Source of the DNA: Anticarsia gemmatalis
Lineage: Eukaryota; Arthropoda; Insecta; Lepidoptera; Erebidae
NCBI RefSeq assembly: GCF_050436995.1
Contig: NC_134756.1
Coordinates: 1,302,001-1,366,000, forward strand
Direction of reading: 5' to 3'
DNA: 64,000 nt
Below the pieces are notes generated by a model. It made no database searches. It was not told the origin of the DNA and was given only the letters and a program-made list of their open reading frames with translations. The position numbers and the translations under genes were made by a program. Of this stretch, positions 51,795 to 61,615 are shown in pieces. The stretch's first letter is position 1. The number at the start of each line of letters is the position of its first letter.

Positions 51795-52033
51795 TCTATT
51801 ATAAAGCTGAAGAGTTTGTTTGTTTGTTTGCTTGAACGCGCTAATCTCAGGAACTACTGGTGCGATTTGAAAAATTCTTTCAGTGTTAGATAGCCCATTT
51901 ATCGAGGAAGGCTATACATCATTAAGCTAGGACCAATAGGAGCAGAGTACCAGTAAAAAATGTTACAAAAACGGGGAAAAATTTCACACATTCTTTCTAA
52001 TGTGACGCAAGCGAATTCGCGCGGGTCAGCTAG
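51795..52033 (+). mobile_element. Non-autonomous Helitron
   Basis: TCTATTATAAAGCTGAAGAG at the start and cgcgcgggtcagCTAG followed by T at the end. Same family as 11085-11350, lacking a few bases near the 5' end (actaat). Confidence 0.88.
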
Positions 52034-52290
52034 TTGTTAATAATGGCGATAAGTGGGTGTATTTTATACACCTTTTCCTACACCTTCGGGTATAATGGGC
52101 GTAATATTAAATATATTACAAAGTCTCAAGTACAGGAAATATTTGTAAGTCGTAGAATTCCAAGATTTAATTCATAAGATGACGTTGTTGGGAATATCCC
52201 AACTTACGACTACATGATGTTTATGTAGAACAATAAAAAGTAGCTAAACCCAGGGTATTGTGACTTTCCTGTTTGTTTGAAATGTTTATC

Positions 52291-52560
52291 CATATTAATA
52301 TTGTGAATGCGAAAGTTTGTCTGTCCGTCCGTTTAGAGCAGGGGCTCCCAACCTTTTCTTAGTCGGGGACCACTTTTATATTATTCTGGTTAGCAGGGAC
52401 CACTATGTAAGTATATTAAAAATAAAGTGTAATAATCGTCCTGAAACATTTAAATTTTAAAGTCTTTCGCGGACCATATTTTGGCTTTCACGGACCACTG
52501 GTTGGGAACCACTGGTTTAGAGCTTAACCGCTGAACCGATTTTCATGAACTTTAACCATG
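52291..52560 (+). mobile_element. Helitron-like remnant interrupted by a hAT MITE
   Basis: catattaatattgtgaatgc, gaaagtttgtctgtccgtcc, [insert], then gcttaaccgctgaaccgatt. Without the insert the two halves join into the usual 5' part of a Lepidoptera Helitron family. It gives a clear order of events: Helitron first, hAT second. Confidence 0.6.
52339..52514. mobile_element. 176-bp hAT MITE with exact 8-bp target duplication
   Basis: Ends CAGGGGCTCCCAACC and GGTTGGGAACCACTG (inverted repeats, two mismatches), flanked by GTTTAGAG on both sides (52331-52338 and 52515-52522). The subterminal ggggaccactt and ggaccactgg also pair. No coding part. Confidence 0.92.
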
Positions 52561-52909
52561 CGTATGGGTGTATAGTTAAACAAGCTATTTAATTATTTTT
52601 TGTTAGTTTTGCTCGTATTGAGGAGCCGCGCAAGTCGGTTTAAAGGTCAATAGATTTTAACTATCAATCGTGACCAACGTTTCGATTCTTCATTCGCAAA
52701 AGAAACTTGTAAATCCTCTTACTTAGCGTCTTATTTGTTTAAAACTTTTATTTTTTATTAATTATCTCACGCTTGTTATACCCGAAAGTCCAAATGCGTG
52801 CCCACGTTTCGCCATTTACAAACTTAGTTCCATTTTGTAGGGGGCGAGCCTATTGCCATGTAACGGACACGTTACCAAACTCCGGACTACTCATCAGAAT
52901 ATTCTATTA

Positions 52910-53239
52910 CTAGCTGACCCGCGCAACTTCGCTTGCGTCACATAAGAGAGAATGGGTCATCATTTTCCCCGTTTTTGTAACATTTTTCACTGGTGCTCTG
53001 CTCCTATTGGTCGTAGCGTGATGATATATAGCCTAAAGCCTTCCTCGATAAATGGTCTACCTAGCACTGAAAGAATTTTTCAAATCAGCCCAGTAGTTCC
53101 TGAGATTAGCGCGTTCAAACAAACAAACAAACTCTTCAGCTTTATAATTTTTCAAATCAGCCCAGTAGTTCCTGAGATTAGCGCGTTCAAACAAACAAAC
53201 AAACTCTTCAGCTTTATAATATTATATATATAGTATAGA
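52910..53239 (-). mobile_element. Non-autonomous Helitron with an internal tandem duplication
   Basis: Plus strand begins ctagctgacccgcgcaactt and ends gtatagat. Within it, about 70 bp (ttttcaaatcagcccagtag ... ctcttcagctttataa) occurs twice in a row (about 53078-53146 and 53147-53217), so the 5' terminal part is doubled. Confidence 0.88.
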
Positions 53240-53244
53240 TACAA

Positions 53245-53375
53245 TAGAACACGGGAATTAACGCGAACACGCATTTTACCCTAAATGCCTAACGTTTCGG
53301 CGCAGGTTGCACTCGCCGTGGTCGATGGCATACATTAGCCATGCAACGCGAGAGTTTAAAAGTGATACCTATTCT
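53245..53375 (-). mobile_element. Penelope-derived end sequences, no coding part
   Basis: cgggaattaacgcgaacacg, gtttcggcgcaggttgcact, then catgcaacgcgagagtttaa. Same arrangement as 12018-12155. It lies five bases beyond the end of the Helitron at 52910-53239. Confidence 0.7.
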
Positions 53376-53984
53376 ATTATACATTTGAAAAGACAAGTTT
53401 CGCCCGATCCAAGGCTCAAACCTAAGACCTCTCTACTGATCTAGGAGCAGTCGTATCACCTCCCATCGTCCAGACCACTAAGGCAGTCAAAAAATATCTA
53501 AATAAATATTTTTCTATTACAAATATAAAAATAATACAGACGAATTGAGAACCTCCTCAAATTTTTGAAGTCAGTAAAAACTCCTTGAATGAATACGACC
53601 GAAGCGCCAAGGTGTCAAATAGTTGTTGATTACGAGTGGTCATAAAACTAAATGACCGGAAGCCGCGGTTATGACGTCACAATAAGCGTTAATTTGTACC
53701 GCTTTCTTTGCTCTTTATTGTTTGAAAGAAGTATTTGTTAAGCAACTTTGTTCAGGATGAATGTTGGATGGGTTATCTTTTCTTTGTAGATTTGGTGTTT
53801 TCTTTTGATCCATGGAGAAATAGTGGGTTTATAATTCTTTGAATATCTTAGCCGCAAGTTTTGCTTGGTTTAGTTATAGCACAGAAGTCATAGTTTGTAC
53901 TGATACTGTCATAACCATTTTATAATCAGTCATAATATTTTACATACTTACTACCTATCTTTTCTTCCAAAAACGTTAAGGCGA
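53376..53984. other. Intergenic with an old SINE head
   Basis: A tRNA-like head on the minus strand lies at about 53395-53490 (gctcaaacctaagacctctc). A TGACGTCA lies at 53672-53679. No gene. Confidence 0.45.
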
Positions 53985-54270
53985 CTTCCAGTCTCACTGG
54001 ATGCAGCAATACCAGTATTTTACATGGAGCGACTGCCTATGGGACCTCTACAACCCGGTTACCTGGGTTATAACACGATTTGATAAGACAGGTTGTCAAA
54101 CTTTCAAGCTTCTGACTACTGTTAACGACTGTCAAAGATATTTGAAATGACACAATTTAACGTGCTTTCCGGAAAAAATGGTCACCCATCTGCGAAACAA
54201 CATCGGCAAGCGTAGCCTAAATTCAGAGATGTTGCGCGGCTGTTGCTAACTAAGCCACGAGCTTCTCATT
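53985..54270 (-). mobile_element. SINE-like repeat, antisense copy
   Basis: ccagtctcactggatgcagc, accagtattttacatggagc, ggttataacacgatttgata and cggcaagcgtagcctaaatt are the complement of 42771-43215. Confidence 0.7.
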
Positions 54271-54609
54271 AACACTAACTATTAATGGTAAATATCAACT
54301 GTTTTACACAAAAGCCATGCATAGTTATTACAATAAAAAAAATAGCTTAAGTTTTTAACTTAAATTTCTATGAAAGTTAAACTTAACTTCTCAACATAAA
54401 CTTAACAAGTTCTTGTTAAACAAGTTGTTTTAACTTAAACTACATTGTACTCTCATTATTAATTGCAATTCTTGTTACAAGCTCTGTTTAAAGTCTTTTC
54501 GTTGGAATAATTACCTTTGTTTGCGTAAACTTGTGCAATTGTTATTTTACTATAAAAATTGTAAAATATAATATGATAATGATGATTTTACTGATAAACT
54601 ATGTTTACA

Positions 54610-54745
54610 TTTTTTTTTTAACCCAGTACTGTCCCACAGAGTCCCACTGCAGGGCAAGGGTCTCCTCCCAAACGAGGGGGAAGGGTTAGGCCTTGAGTCC
54701 ACCACGCTGGCCAAGTGCGGGCTCAGGACTTGATTAACCCAAATC
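54610..54745 (-). mobile_element. tRNA-derived SINE, 3' half
   Basis: tttttttttaacccagtact, agggcaagggtctcctccca and gtccaccacgctggccaagt match the SINE at 3577-3907. 'gtcccac' is doubled (54630-54646). Confidence 0.8.
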
Positions 54746-57640
54746 TGAAAAACCCCATTGGGTTCAACAAACATGATCAACATCAATGTATATAAATTTA
54801 AGTATTTTTACCAAACTACATGACTAGGTACTAGGTCAAATTATGACTACATAGACAGTATTAGTTTTCAAACAAAAAGAGCTAACAAAATCGGTCTAAC
54901 TAATAAAAAGTAATAAAGTAACGAATCACATATTAAAGCCTAATAAATCCTATAATGGTTAAAAAATGCAGACGACTTGAATCCCGTTGTTTTGAACCCT
55001 TGTTTCTGAGTAGTTTAGCGTTTATTTATATGAGTTTAAAAGCTATTGAATAGATAAACTACTGCTAAACGTACCTCAGAAACCGAGGGTACAGTCAGGA
55101 AGAAACGAGCCTAACTAAATTTATACTTATTAAGGCAATAAAATCCGAGAGTTTAAATAATCAAATTCAGTACATAATGTACTAAGTTACTTACACAAAC
55201 ACTTAAAGTTTTGTCTACATAACCACTGTTTTACATAAATTAGTGAGAACATGACAATTACGTTTGCATAATCACGAATGCAGTTACGAAATTATCGTAA
55301 AAGTTTCTACAGTTATTTGAGCGAAATGCAACCGCGAGGTTGTTTTTTGGCAGTACTTTGAAAAGCTTATGACGTCACTAGAGCCTATGGCTCAGTAGTT
55401 ACTTGAAAACCTAGACTGAAGTTAAATCGTTCACTCTAAATATATGTAGGAAATATATCTATGAAAGGGCAGAACAAAATATTTCGTTCAATAAATAATA
55501 ATGACCTACATTTAAAACTTTCCACCCGGTTATAAATACCCGGGTGAAATTACATTAAAAACTCTGTCGACGTGTAAACTACAGGGCTAGTTGTAATGCG
55601 TGAGAGTGACTAGTGCATTTGTTGTCTCATATTTTGCTCGATCGAAAAGTCCCTTTTAGGCGTTACCGACGCCATAAGCTGATTGACATTTTTACGTCGC
55701 TGAAGCGAACAATTCTTTCACACAGCGTATTATCCGGAATATCCGGGTATTTGCATACCATTTAAAATCAACTTACTATAAACTTACAAATTTCTCCGGG
55801 TAATTAAATAACCAATCATTTGAGTTAATTTCACCTTAATCTAGTTATTCTTTGGCTGAGTTTTTAGGCAATTTAGACAGTGTTATATCTTAAACCGCTC
55901 GCCGGCTGATTGTTACATTCAACAAGTAGAATGAAAGCGTGACTTGTAACAGCTTTTCGGCCTTATCTCGATACAATGCAAGCTTTTTAGTTTAGTATAA
56001 GGCTCTTGTATTGCTTGCTTAAATACACTGTTAACATATGTATAATACGTTATAGTTTTGGCTAGTATTACCGTTTAGTTACGTCACAGGTGATCATAGG
56101 ACAAAGGAATGATATGGTTCTATCGGAAGGCTTGAAAATGATAGTTTTTTGTGTGTGTGTTGTGCGTATTGTTTAATGTGATTTAATATAGTAACTTAAT
56201 CCGTATTTTCCCTAAGCTCAAAGCTAATGTGAAATTGATTTAGTTATCATATATATAACATTTATTTCTGTTAAATACAGTGCGATTAGTTGTGCTTAGT
56301 ATTCGTAGTTCAAAAAGCTTCTTGACTGGCTAGTTAAATCAGCTATGACATGTAAAAACGCTTTATAAAATAGAAATATATGCTTAACTGGTGTCATACT
56401 TAAGTTGCTATCAAATTTGCCATTATTAAGTGTGTTTATATTGTCTCTAATGATTTCAAATGTCGAATTAATTGTAGAAAATGACAGCTAAAAAAATAAC
56501 TGATCATACTCGATCTTTTGAAACCCTATATACTGAAATGTGCACATTATTCCATGGAAAAAACATTTGCCATTGATTGAAATGTTCAATTTTAACTCAT
56601 TCTACCTGATTTTGATCTGTTATTTATTAAAGTTACGTAACACAGAGGTTTTCAAAATATGAAGTTGTTCAGCTACTTTTGGAGCTGACTGTACAATACC
56701 TGTATAAGTTCTAGTTGATCCATTCAACTACTCAATTCTGAGTGCGGGATTTGCTAGTTACAAGTGCTATGAACTCCTAACCTGTCGTAAGAAAGTAAAC
56801 GCTTGAAGCACGTAACTAATAAGTTGTAAGTGGTTAGAGGCATGCGGATGTATTTCCTCATGTCCTAGATCCCACGCTTCTCCGTTGTTTAGCTATTTAT
56901 TCATACTCATGTAATAAAATCTAAGAATTTTGTCAATATAATCCATCTTTGAAACTATTTGAAGTATTTTGTAAGTTTAATCACGATTATCTCTGAAAGT
57001 ACTTGTTAGATTTTGATTTTTCCTTTTGTGTATAGCTAGGTTTATAAAGAAGTGTGTGATTAAATAACATTACGATACTACTTATAGGAGCAGAGTAATT
57101 CGCATAAATGCGAGACAAGTGCAGTTTTATAAAGAGCGAAATTTGAGTTTTACAAGTAGGTGATTATCTCTGTAACCAATGCATATATTAAAACAAATCT
57201 TATACTATTTGAAAGCTACACTATCTTAGATTGACATAAGCCTAATATTTTCTGTAATTATTATACCAAAATTGGCTAAATCACAGAAATCCGGGGCGAG
57301 CTGTTAATGTTTACATTAGGCACGTAAGTTTTCTTGATGGACTGAAATCTCTGAAACTATTTGTCGGATTTGAATAATTCTTCTTGTGTATAATAGCCTT
57401 TTTAATAAGGGATTGTTGAAACCATCTAACATCACGCTATCACTTATAGCAGCAAAGTTATGAGCCAAAACTTACAACCCGCGCAACTAGTTTGATATAG
57501 ACTTATGGTCGAATAGACATGGCTTTGCTTTAAGTAACTGCTTACTTAGGTCAGTTATGCGACGATATGTGATCGAGTGCTACTCAAATTAAAGTGACGT
57601 ATCAATATGCGGCTTTTAAAAACAATCCGTTCTGATTTTC
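54746..57640. other. Intergenic, nothing recognised apart from an old repeat
   Basis: AT-rich. A repeat shared with 48735-48935 lies at 56510-56695. A TGACGTCA lies at 55370-55377. A short gt run (gtgtgtgtgttgtg) lies near 56150. No gene. Confidence 0.45.
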
Positions 57641-57649
57641 AAATTGATT

Positions 57650-57785
57650 ACTTGATGATGTAAAAAAACATAGTAGTAGCGTTAACCTCAGCATTGTTTG
57701 AAAAGAGTGTTGGAATAGAACTCCAGTTGCTCGATAGCAAGTCTGGTGCTTCAACCATTGCGCTACCGGGGTATCGTTGGGCGTT
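57650..57785 (-). mobile_element. tRNA-like SINE head
   Basis: Minus strand: accccggtagcgcaatggtt (A box) and ctggagttctattccaacac (B-box-like), then gtttgaaaagagtg-type sequence. The body is short and unassigned. Confidence 0.55.
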
Positions 57786-57969
57786 AGTCGTGACGTCATC
57801 GTATACGTTTGTGCGCATGCGTCATGAACTCATGTAACTTGGCGCTTGCGTTGAAGTGCTTCCGATAAATAAGTCGATACCGACGGAAAAACGCCTTTTT
57901 AGTATTTTTTTGAATAAACGGCGCGCTACCGTAGCGTCTCGAAGTGTGGAAAGGCTCTTACAGCTTTTT

Positions 57970-58195
57970 ATGTTCTTCTTTTTAGCACTCTATTAATGTT
58001 TTTAGAAAATTCTCGCCATTAGGTACTAGTCTTGTCTTGTGCGGACATCTACAAACATACAAATAATGGACAATAAATATTTTGACACAATTATTAGTTG
58101 ATCTTTTGATATCGGGCCTTCAACTCCCGCGCTTGTTGACTACGCGACGTTGTTTTCAACATGGAAACAAATGGCTTTTGGCTCCATATGCCAAG
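57970..58195 (-). mobile_element. Degraded SINE of the second family
   Basis: ggacatctacaaacatacaa ataatggaca, ttttgacacaattattagtt and ccttcaactcccgcgcttgt follow the order of the element at 49205-49462 with heavy decay. Confidence 0.5.
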
Positions 58196-58774
58196 GCGCT
58201 CATAGCTTCTTGCGCTCACCTCTAAACGGCCTGTAAGTTAAGCAACCTTTGCAAGGACTTTCCATTGATGGGTGGCCGCATTGTGGTATTTAAGTTAAGT
58301 GTGTCCGTGCTTTGGAAGACATCTTTATTGTCGATCCCTTCTGCTTCAAAGGCGGATCTGGTGGCTTAAACTACTTTGACATTAGATTGACCATTAACCA
58401 TACGATAAAAAAATTAATATTTTTACACTAAGTGTGAGGAAATTAAAACATTAAGTAGAAAAATGCTTATAGACTTTTTGCTTTACAAGACGATCCCTCT
58501 ACCCCTCTTTTTAACTGAGAGTCAAGTTTAAGCGAAAATTTCCTCTAAAACAATTAGGAACAAATGTAAAGTTTTAAACATATTATTATTATAATCCCTT
58601 TTTAAACAGCAAACAAAAACATGAGACCTACATAAAACCAACTTGTTGAAACAGCCTCACAAAGGAGTTATTTATAGCATTTCCATTAAAATCACGGGTT
58701 TACAGTTTTACTCAATTTGTCAATAGAGATTTTCAGTGCGGACGCGAGAGGGAATACCTAGAATGGGCGGACAT

Positions 58775-59085
58775 TAGGGTTGCCAGATCCAGTTCATTTC
58801 CGGTACATTTCTCGGGCCCACGAACGGAAACAGAGTTTTGGTCTCCGCTCCGAGAATACATTAAGTAGTAATGACCACAAAAAAAAAACGTCATCCCATC
58901 ATAGATTAGTGAAAACGAGTATTTTCTCATTTCGGGACAGCTGAGTAAAATTACGGAACAGCAAAGTAAAATTACGGGACGCGGAACACGCGAAGTTCCT
59001 TGACAGCAAAGTAAAATAACGGGACACGGGACAACATTGAATATTCCGGGACAGTCTCGGAAATCCCGGTTGCCTGGCAACCCTA
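58775..59085. mobile_element. 311-bp hAT-like MITE with exact 8-bp target duplication and internal repeats
   Basis: Ends TAGGGTTGCCAG and CTGGCAACCCTA, flanked by gcggacat on both sides (58767-58774 and 59086-59093). Inside, a unit of roughly 20-35 bp built on gacagcaaagtaaaattacg is repeated three to four times. An 8-bp duplication fits hAT (P elements also make 8 bp). The minus frames at 58733-59165 only read through the internal repeats. Confidence 0.85.
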
Positions 59086-59301
59086 GCGGACATGCACGCA
59101 GGCGGTCCTTGTTCAATGTACACGTAATTCAGGCCTGTATTTGTGCAGTTATACGTATTCTGCACGTGATTATCATTTCAGGTTACAGCAATTTCGATGG
59201 AAATTCACCGGTTTGTTGATAGTTTGAGATTGAAAGCTTGATGATTAAAACGTCTGTTTGAAAAGGCAGGGGCTTTTGGAGTTAATTTTTATTATACTGA
59301 G

Positions 59302-59981
59302 CAGTGTTGGGTCAATCAACTAATTTTTTCAATCAATTGATTAGTCATGACTAATTTAGTCATGAATTATTTAGTCATGATTGAATTAATCATGAGTAAA
59401 AATAATAATCATAATCATGATTAAATAAATTAGTCATCAATCATTTAATGATTAAATGACTGATGACTAATTTATTGTATTTTTGTATGATGATTAAACT
59501 AAAAAAATTAATTCAGGTGACATAATTAGTTTAATTGAACACATCTATAAAACTATAACTGATCACCACCTTAAGTTGACTGAAAGAAGATAATTCCATT
59601 ATTTATAAAATTTGATTTTAAAAACGCGTAGTTTTAAAAAGCAATTTAAATTATTTTAAACTAAATTAGCCCGAACTTATTTTTGCAAATGTGTACCTGT
59701 GTAAATTAAAAAAAAATTTACTGATTCTGTTGTAAAACTAGCTTTAATTAAAAACCTGTGATTAACAAATCAACAGTCATGGAACGTAGACTTGAAAAGC
59801 TTAGTTTTATTTAACTATTATTTTTAGTCATTAAAATTTTAGTCATGATTGAATAACTAACACTAACACTAATTAATCATCAATCACGACTCATGATTGA
59901 ATTTTTTTAGTCATTATTCATTAGTCATGAATAAATAATTTAATCTTAATCATCAATCAAACTAAATTTTGCCCAACACTG
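59302..59981. mobile_element. 680-bp hAT-like element with tcatga-rich subterminal arrays
   Basis: Ends CAGTGTTGGGTCAAT and ttgCCCAACACTG, flanked by ATACTGAG on both sides (59294-59301 and 59982-59989). Each terminal 150-200 bp is packed with variants of ttagtcatga and its complement; the middle (about 59500-59800) is plain AT-rich. There is no transposase, so it is non-autonomous. Confidence 0.9.
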
Positions 59982-59989
59982 ATACTGAG

Positions 59990-60943
59990 TAATTACTGTT
60001 TAATTGTGAATACAATTTCGTGTTTTTTCTCTCCGGCTGGAGTATTTCCTATAAGAAATAAATCTGAAAGAAAAGTTTTGTGAATATGTGTTGCTAGTGA
60101 GGTAACGAACTTTAGTTGAACATCAGTCATTACGAAATCAGTAAACTTTGAAAGCAAATTTCTTCATAATTTCAATGTCACTTGTAATTTTTGAAAATTT
60201 TTGTGTCAGCAAAAGTCATGTCTTCCATCAATCTACTTGGTGATCCATATAGGCAAATGTACAGCTAAAAACGTCAAATATGCCAAACAAACAAGAAAAT
60301 CCACCCTACCAATACATACAAGCCTAATAATAACACTACCCACTCTTACCTACCCCAACAACGACTTCACATCAAGGACTCTATAACGAGAATCTATAAA
60401 AAGAATTCAGCAAGAAATATCCAAGTATTTTCATATAAAAATATGCACAAGTTTTTATTTTCTATGGCTTGAACAGTACTGGCTAAGTTAATCAAAAGTT
60501 TGAGGAAAGGACGTTGACTTTTAACCGGTTAATGTTTTGAAAGAGAAAAGGAAAATGGCGGAAGACTTTTAAGAAACATTCTTGTTTTGTGTTAAATTTG
60601 GCGCGTGTTGGCTGTAATTAGAATGGACGCTATGCCATCAGAAATAAGATGTCTTAAGCTCTATTTTTATTCACCCAGATATTTATAAAATTCACAGATC
60701 AGGTACCCGGGTCAAATATGGCCACATACAATGATTCTAAGCCTCATGCAGGTCTAACTTACTTCACTTTAACCGACACCCAGCAGGGCGCTGAAAGGGC
60801 ACAGTAACGCTGTTCGAATACATGCGACACTAGTCACAATTTATGGTCGCATCGCAATATTTCACAGGCACCTTATTACACGGAAATTAACGCAATAATT
60901 AATTATTTTGCTTAGAGGCTTGTTCAGCAAGCTGTCTTAACAA
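59990..60943. other. Intergenic, nothing recognised
   Basis: AT-rich; the 61-codon frame at 60201-60386 has no recognisable protein. It runs up to the LTR of the BEL/Pao element. Confidence 0.45.
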
Positions 60944-61252
60944 TGTGTACGGTCTCACCGTACATACCTTTTTGCGCGTAAGCAATTGAACGCTTGCGTA
61001 AACGGCTCACATGTTATTTATTAATTATTTACTTTTTATTACTATAATTCAGTGCACATTTTGCATACAACAAGCAAAGACGCTCCAACAATATTATACC
61101 TATTGTACATTTAATTACTTACGTAAATATACTACTTTACAACTTTTACGTCAGAGTGTTTGTGTACTCAACAACAACCTACAACTTGAACCAGCAACAA
61201 CCACCACCTAGATTCACGCTAGAATAGTGTAGCAGTTTAACGAACCCCTACA
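60944..61252 (+). repeat. Probable 5' LTR of the BEL/Pao element
   Basis: The 3' border is placed at ...cccctaCA, five bases before the primer binding site. The 5' border is a guess: TGTGTACGG at 60944 is one candidate and TGTTCAGC at 60921 another. The 3' LTR lies outside the window, so the repeat cannot be compared. Confidence 0.45.
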
Positions 61253-61257
61253 TTAAA

Positions 61258-61275
61258 TGGTCCTTCGAGCCGGAT
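61258..61275 (+). promoter_or_regulatory. Primer binding site, complementary to tRNA-Tyr
   Basis: TGGTCCTTCGAGCCGGAT is the exact complement of a tRNA 3' end reading ATCCGGCTCGAAGGA plus CCA. That is the acceptor end of animal tRNA-Tyr as I remember it. Its place between the LTR and the gag start is as expected. Confidence 0.8.
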
Positions 61276-61615
61276 CTTTAGTGTAAGTTGTATTTCTATT
61301 TACGATAGCGAATCGGTTCAGCTGGTCTCCCAGAAGCGGGTCGCCCCAGTTGGATTGAGAACGTCGCACATATCGTTAATAGACGTACGGATACATTTAA
61401 CATCAAAGCGAGCGACTATACCTAAAGTTCTACGGACTACGCATTACTCACACGACAACAGGGACGCATCCAAGGACTTGGAATAAGAAGCCTAACAGAA
61501 GACTTCGTGTCGCAAGCAAAAAACCAGCCTAACAACTGTCTGTCACTATCAACGGGGTGCCGGACTACTGGATTACTACATCTAACTTACATCGACTGAT
61601 TCACGAAACGAGATC
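61276..61615 (+). other. Leader between primer site and gag of the BEL/Pao element
   Basis: About 340 bp, less AT-rich than the genome around it. It probably includes the packaging region, but nothing in the sequence identifies it directly. Confidence 0.5.

Noticed and set aside
58733..59165. Two overlapping minus-strand frames with Cys/Pro-rich repeated peptides
   Set aside because: They read through the internal repeats of a hAT-like MITE.
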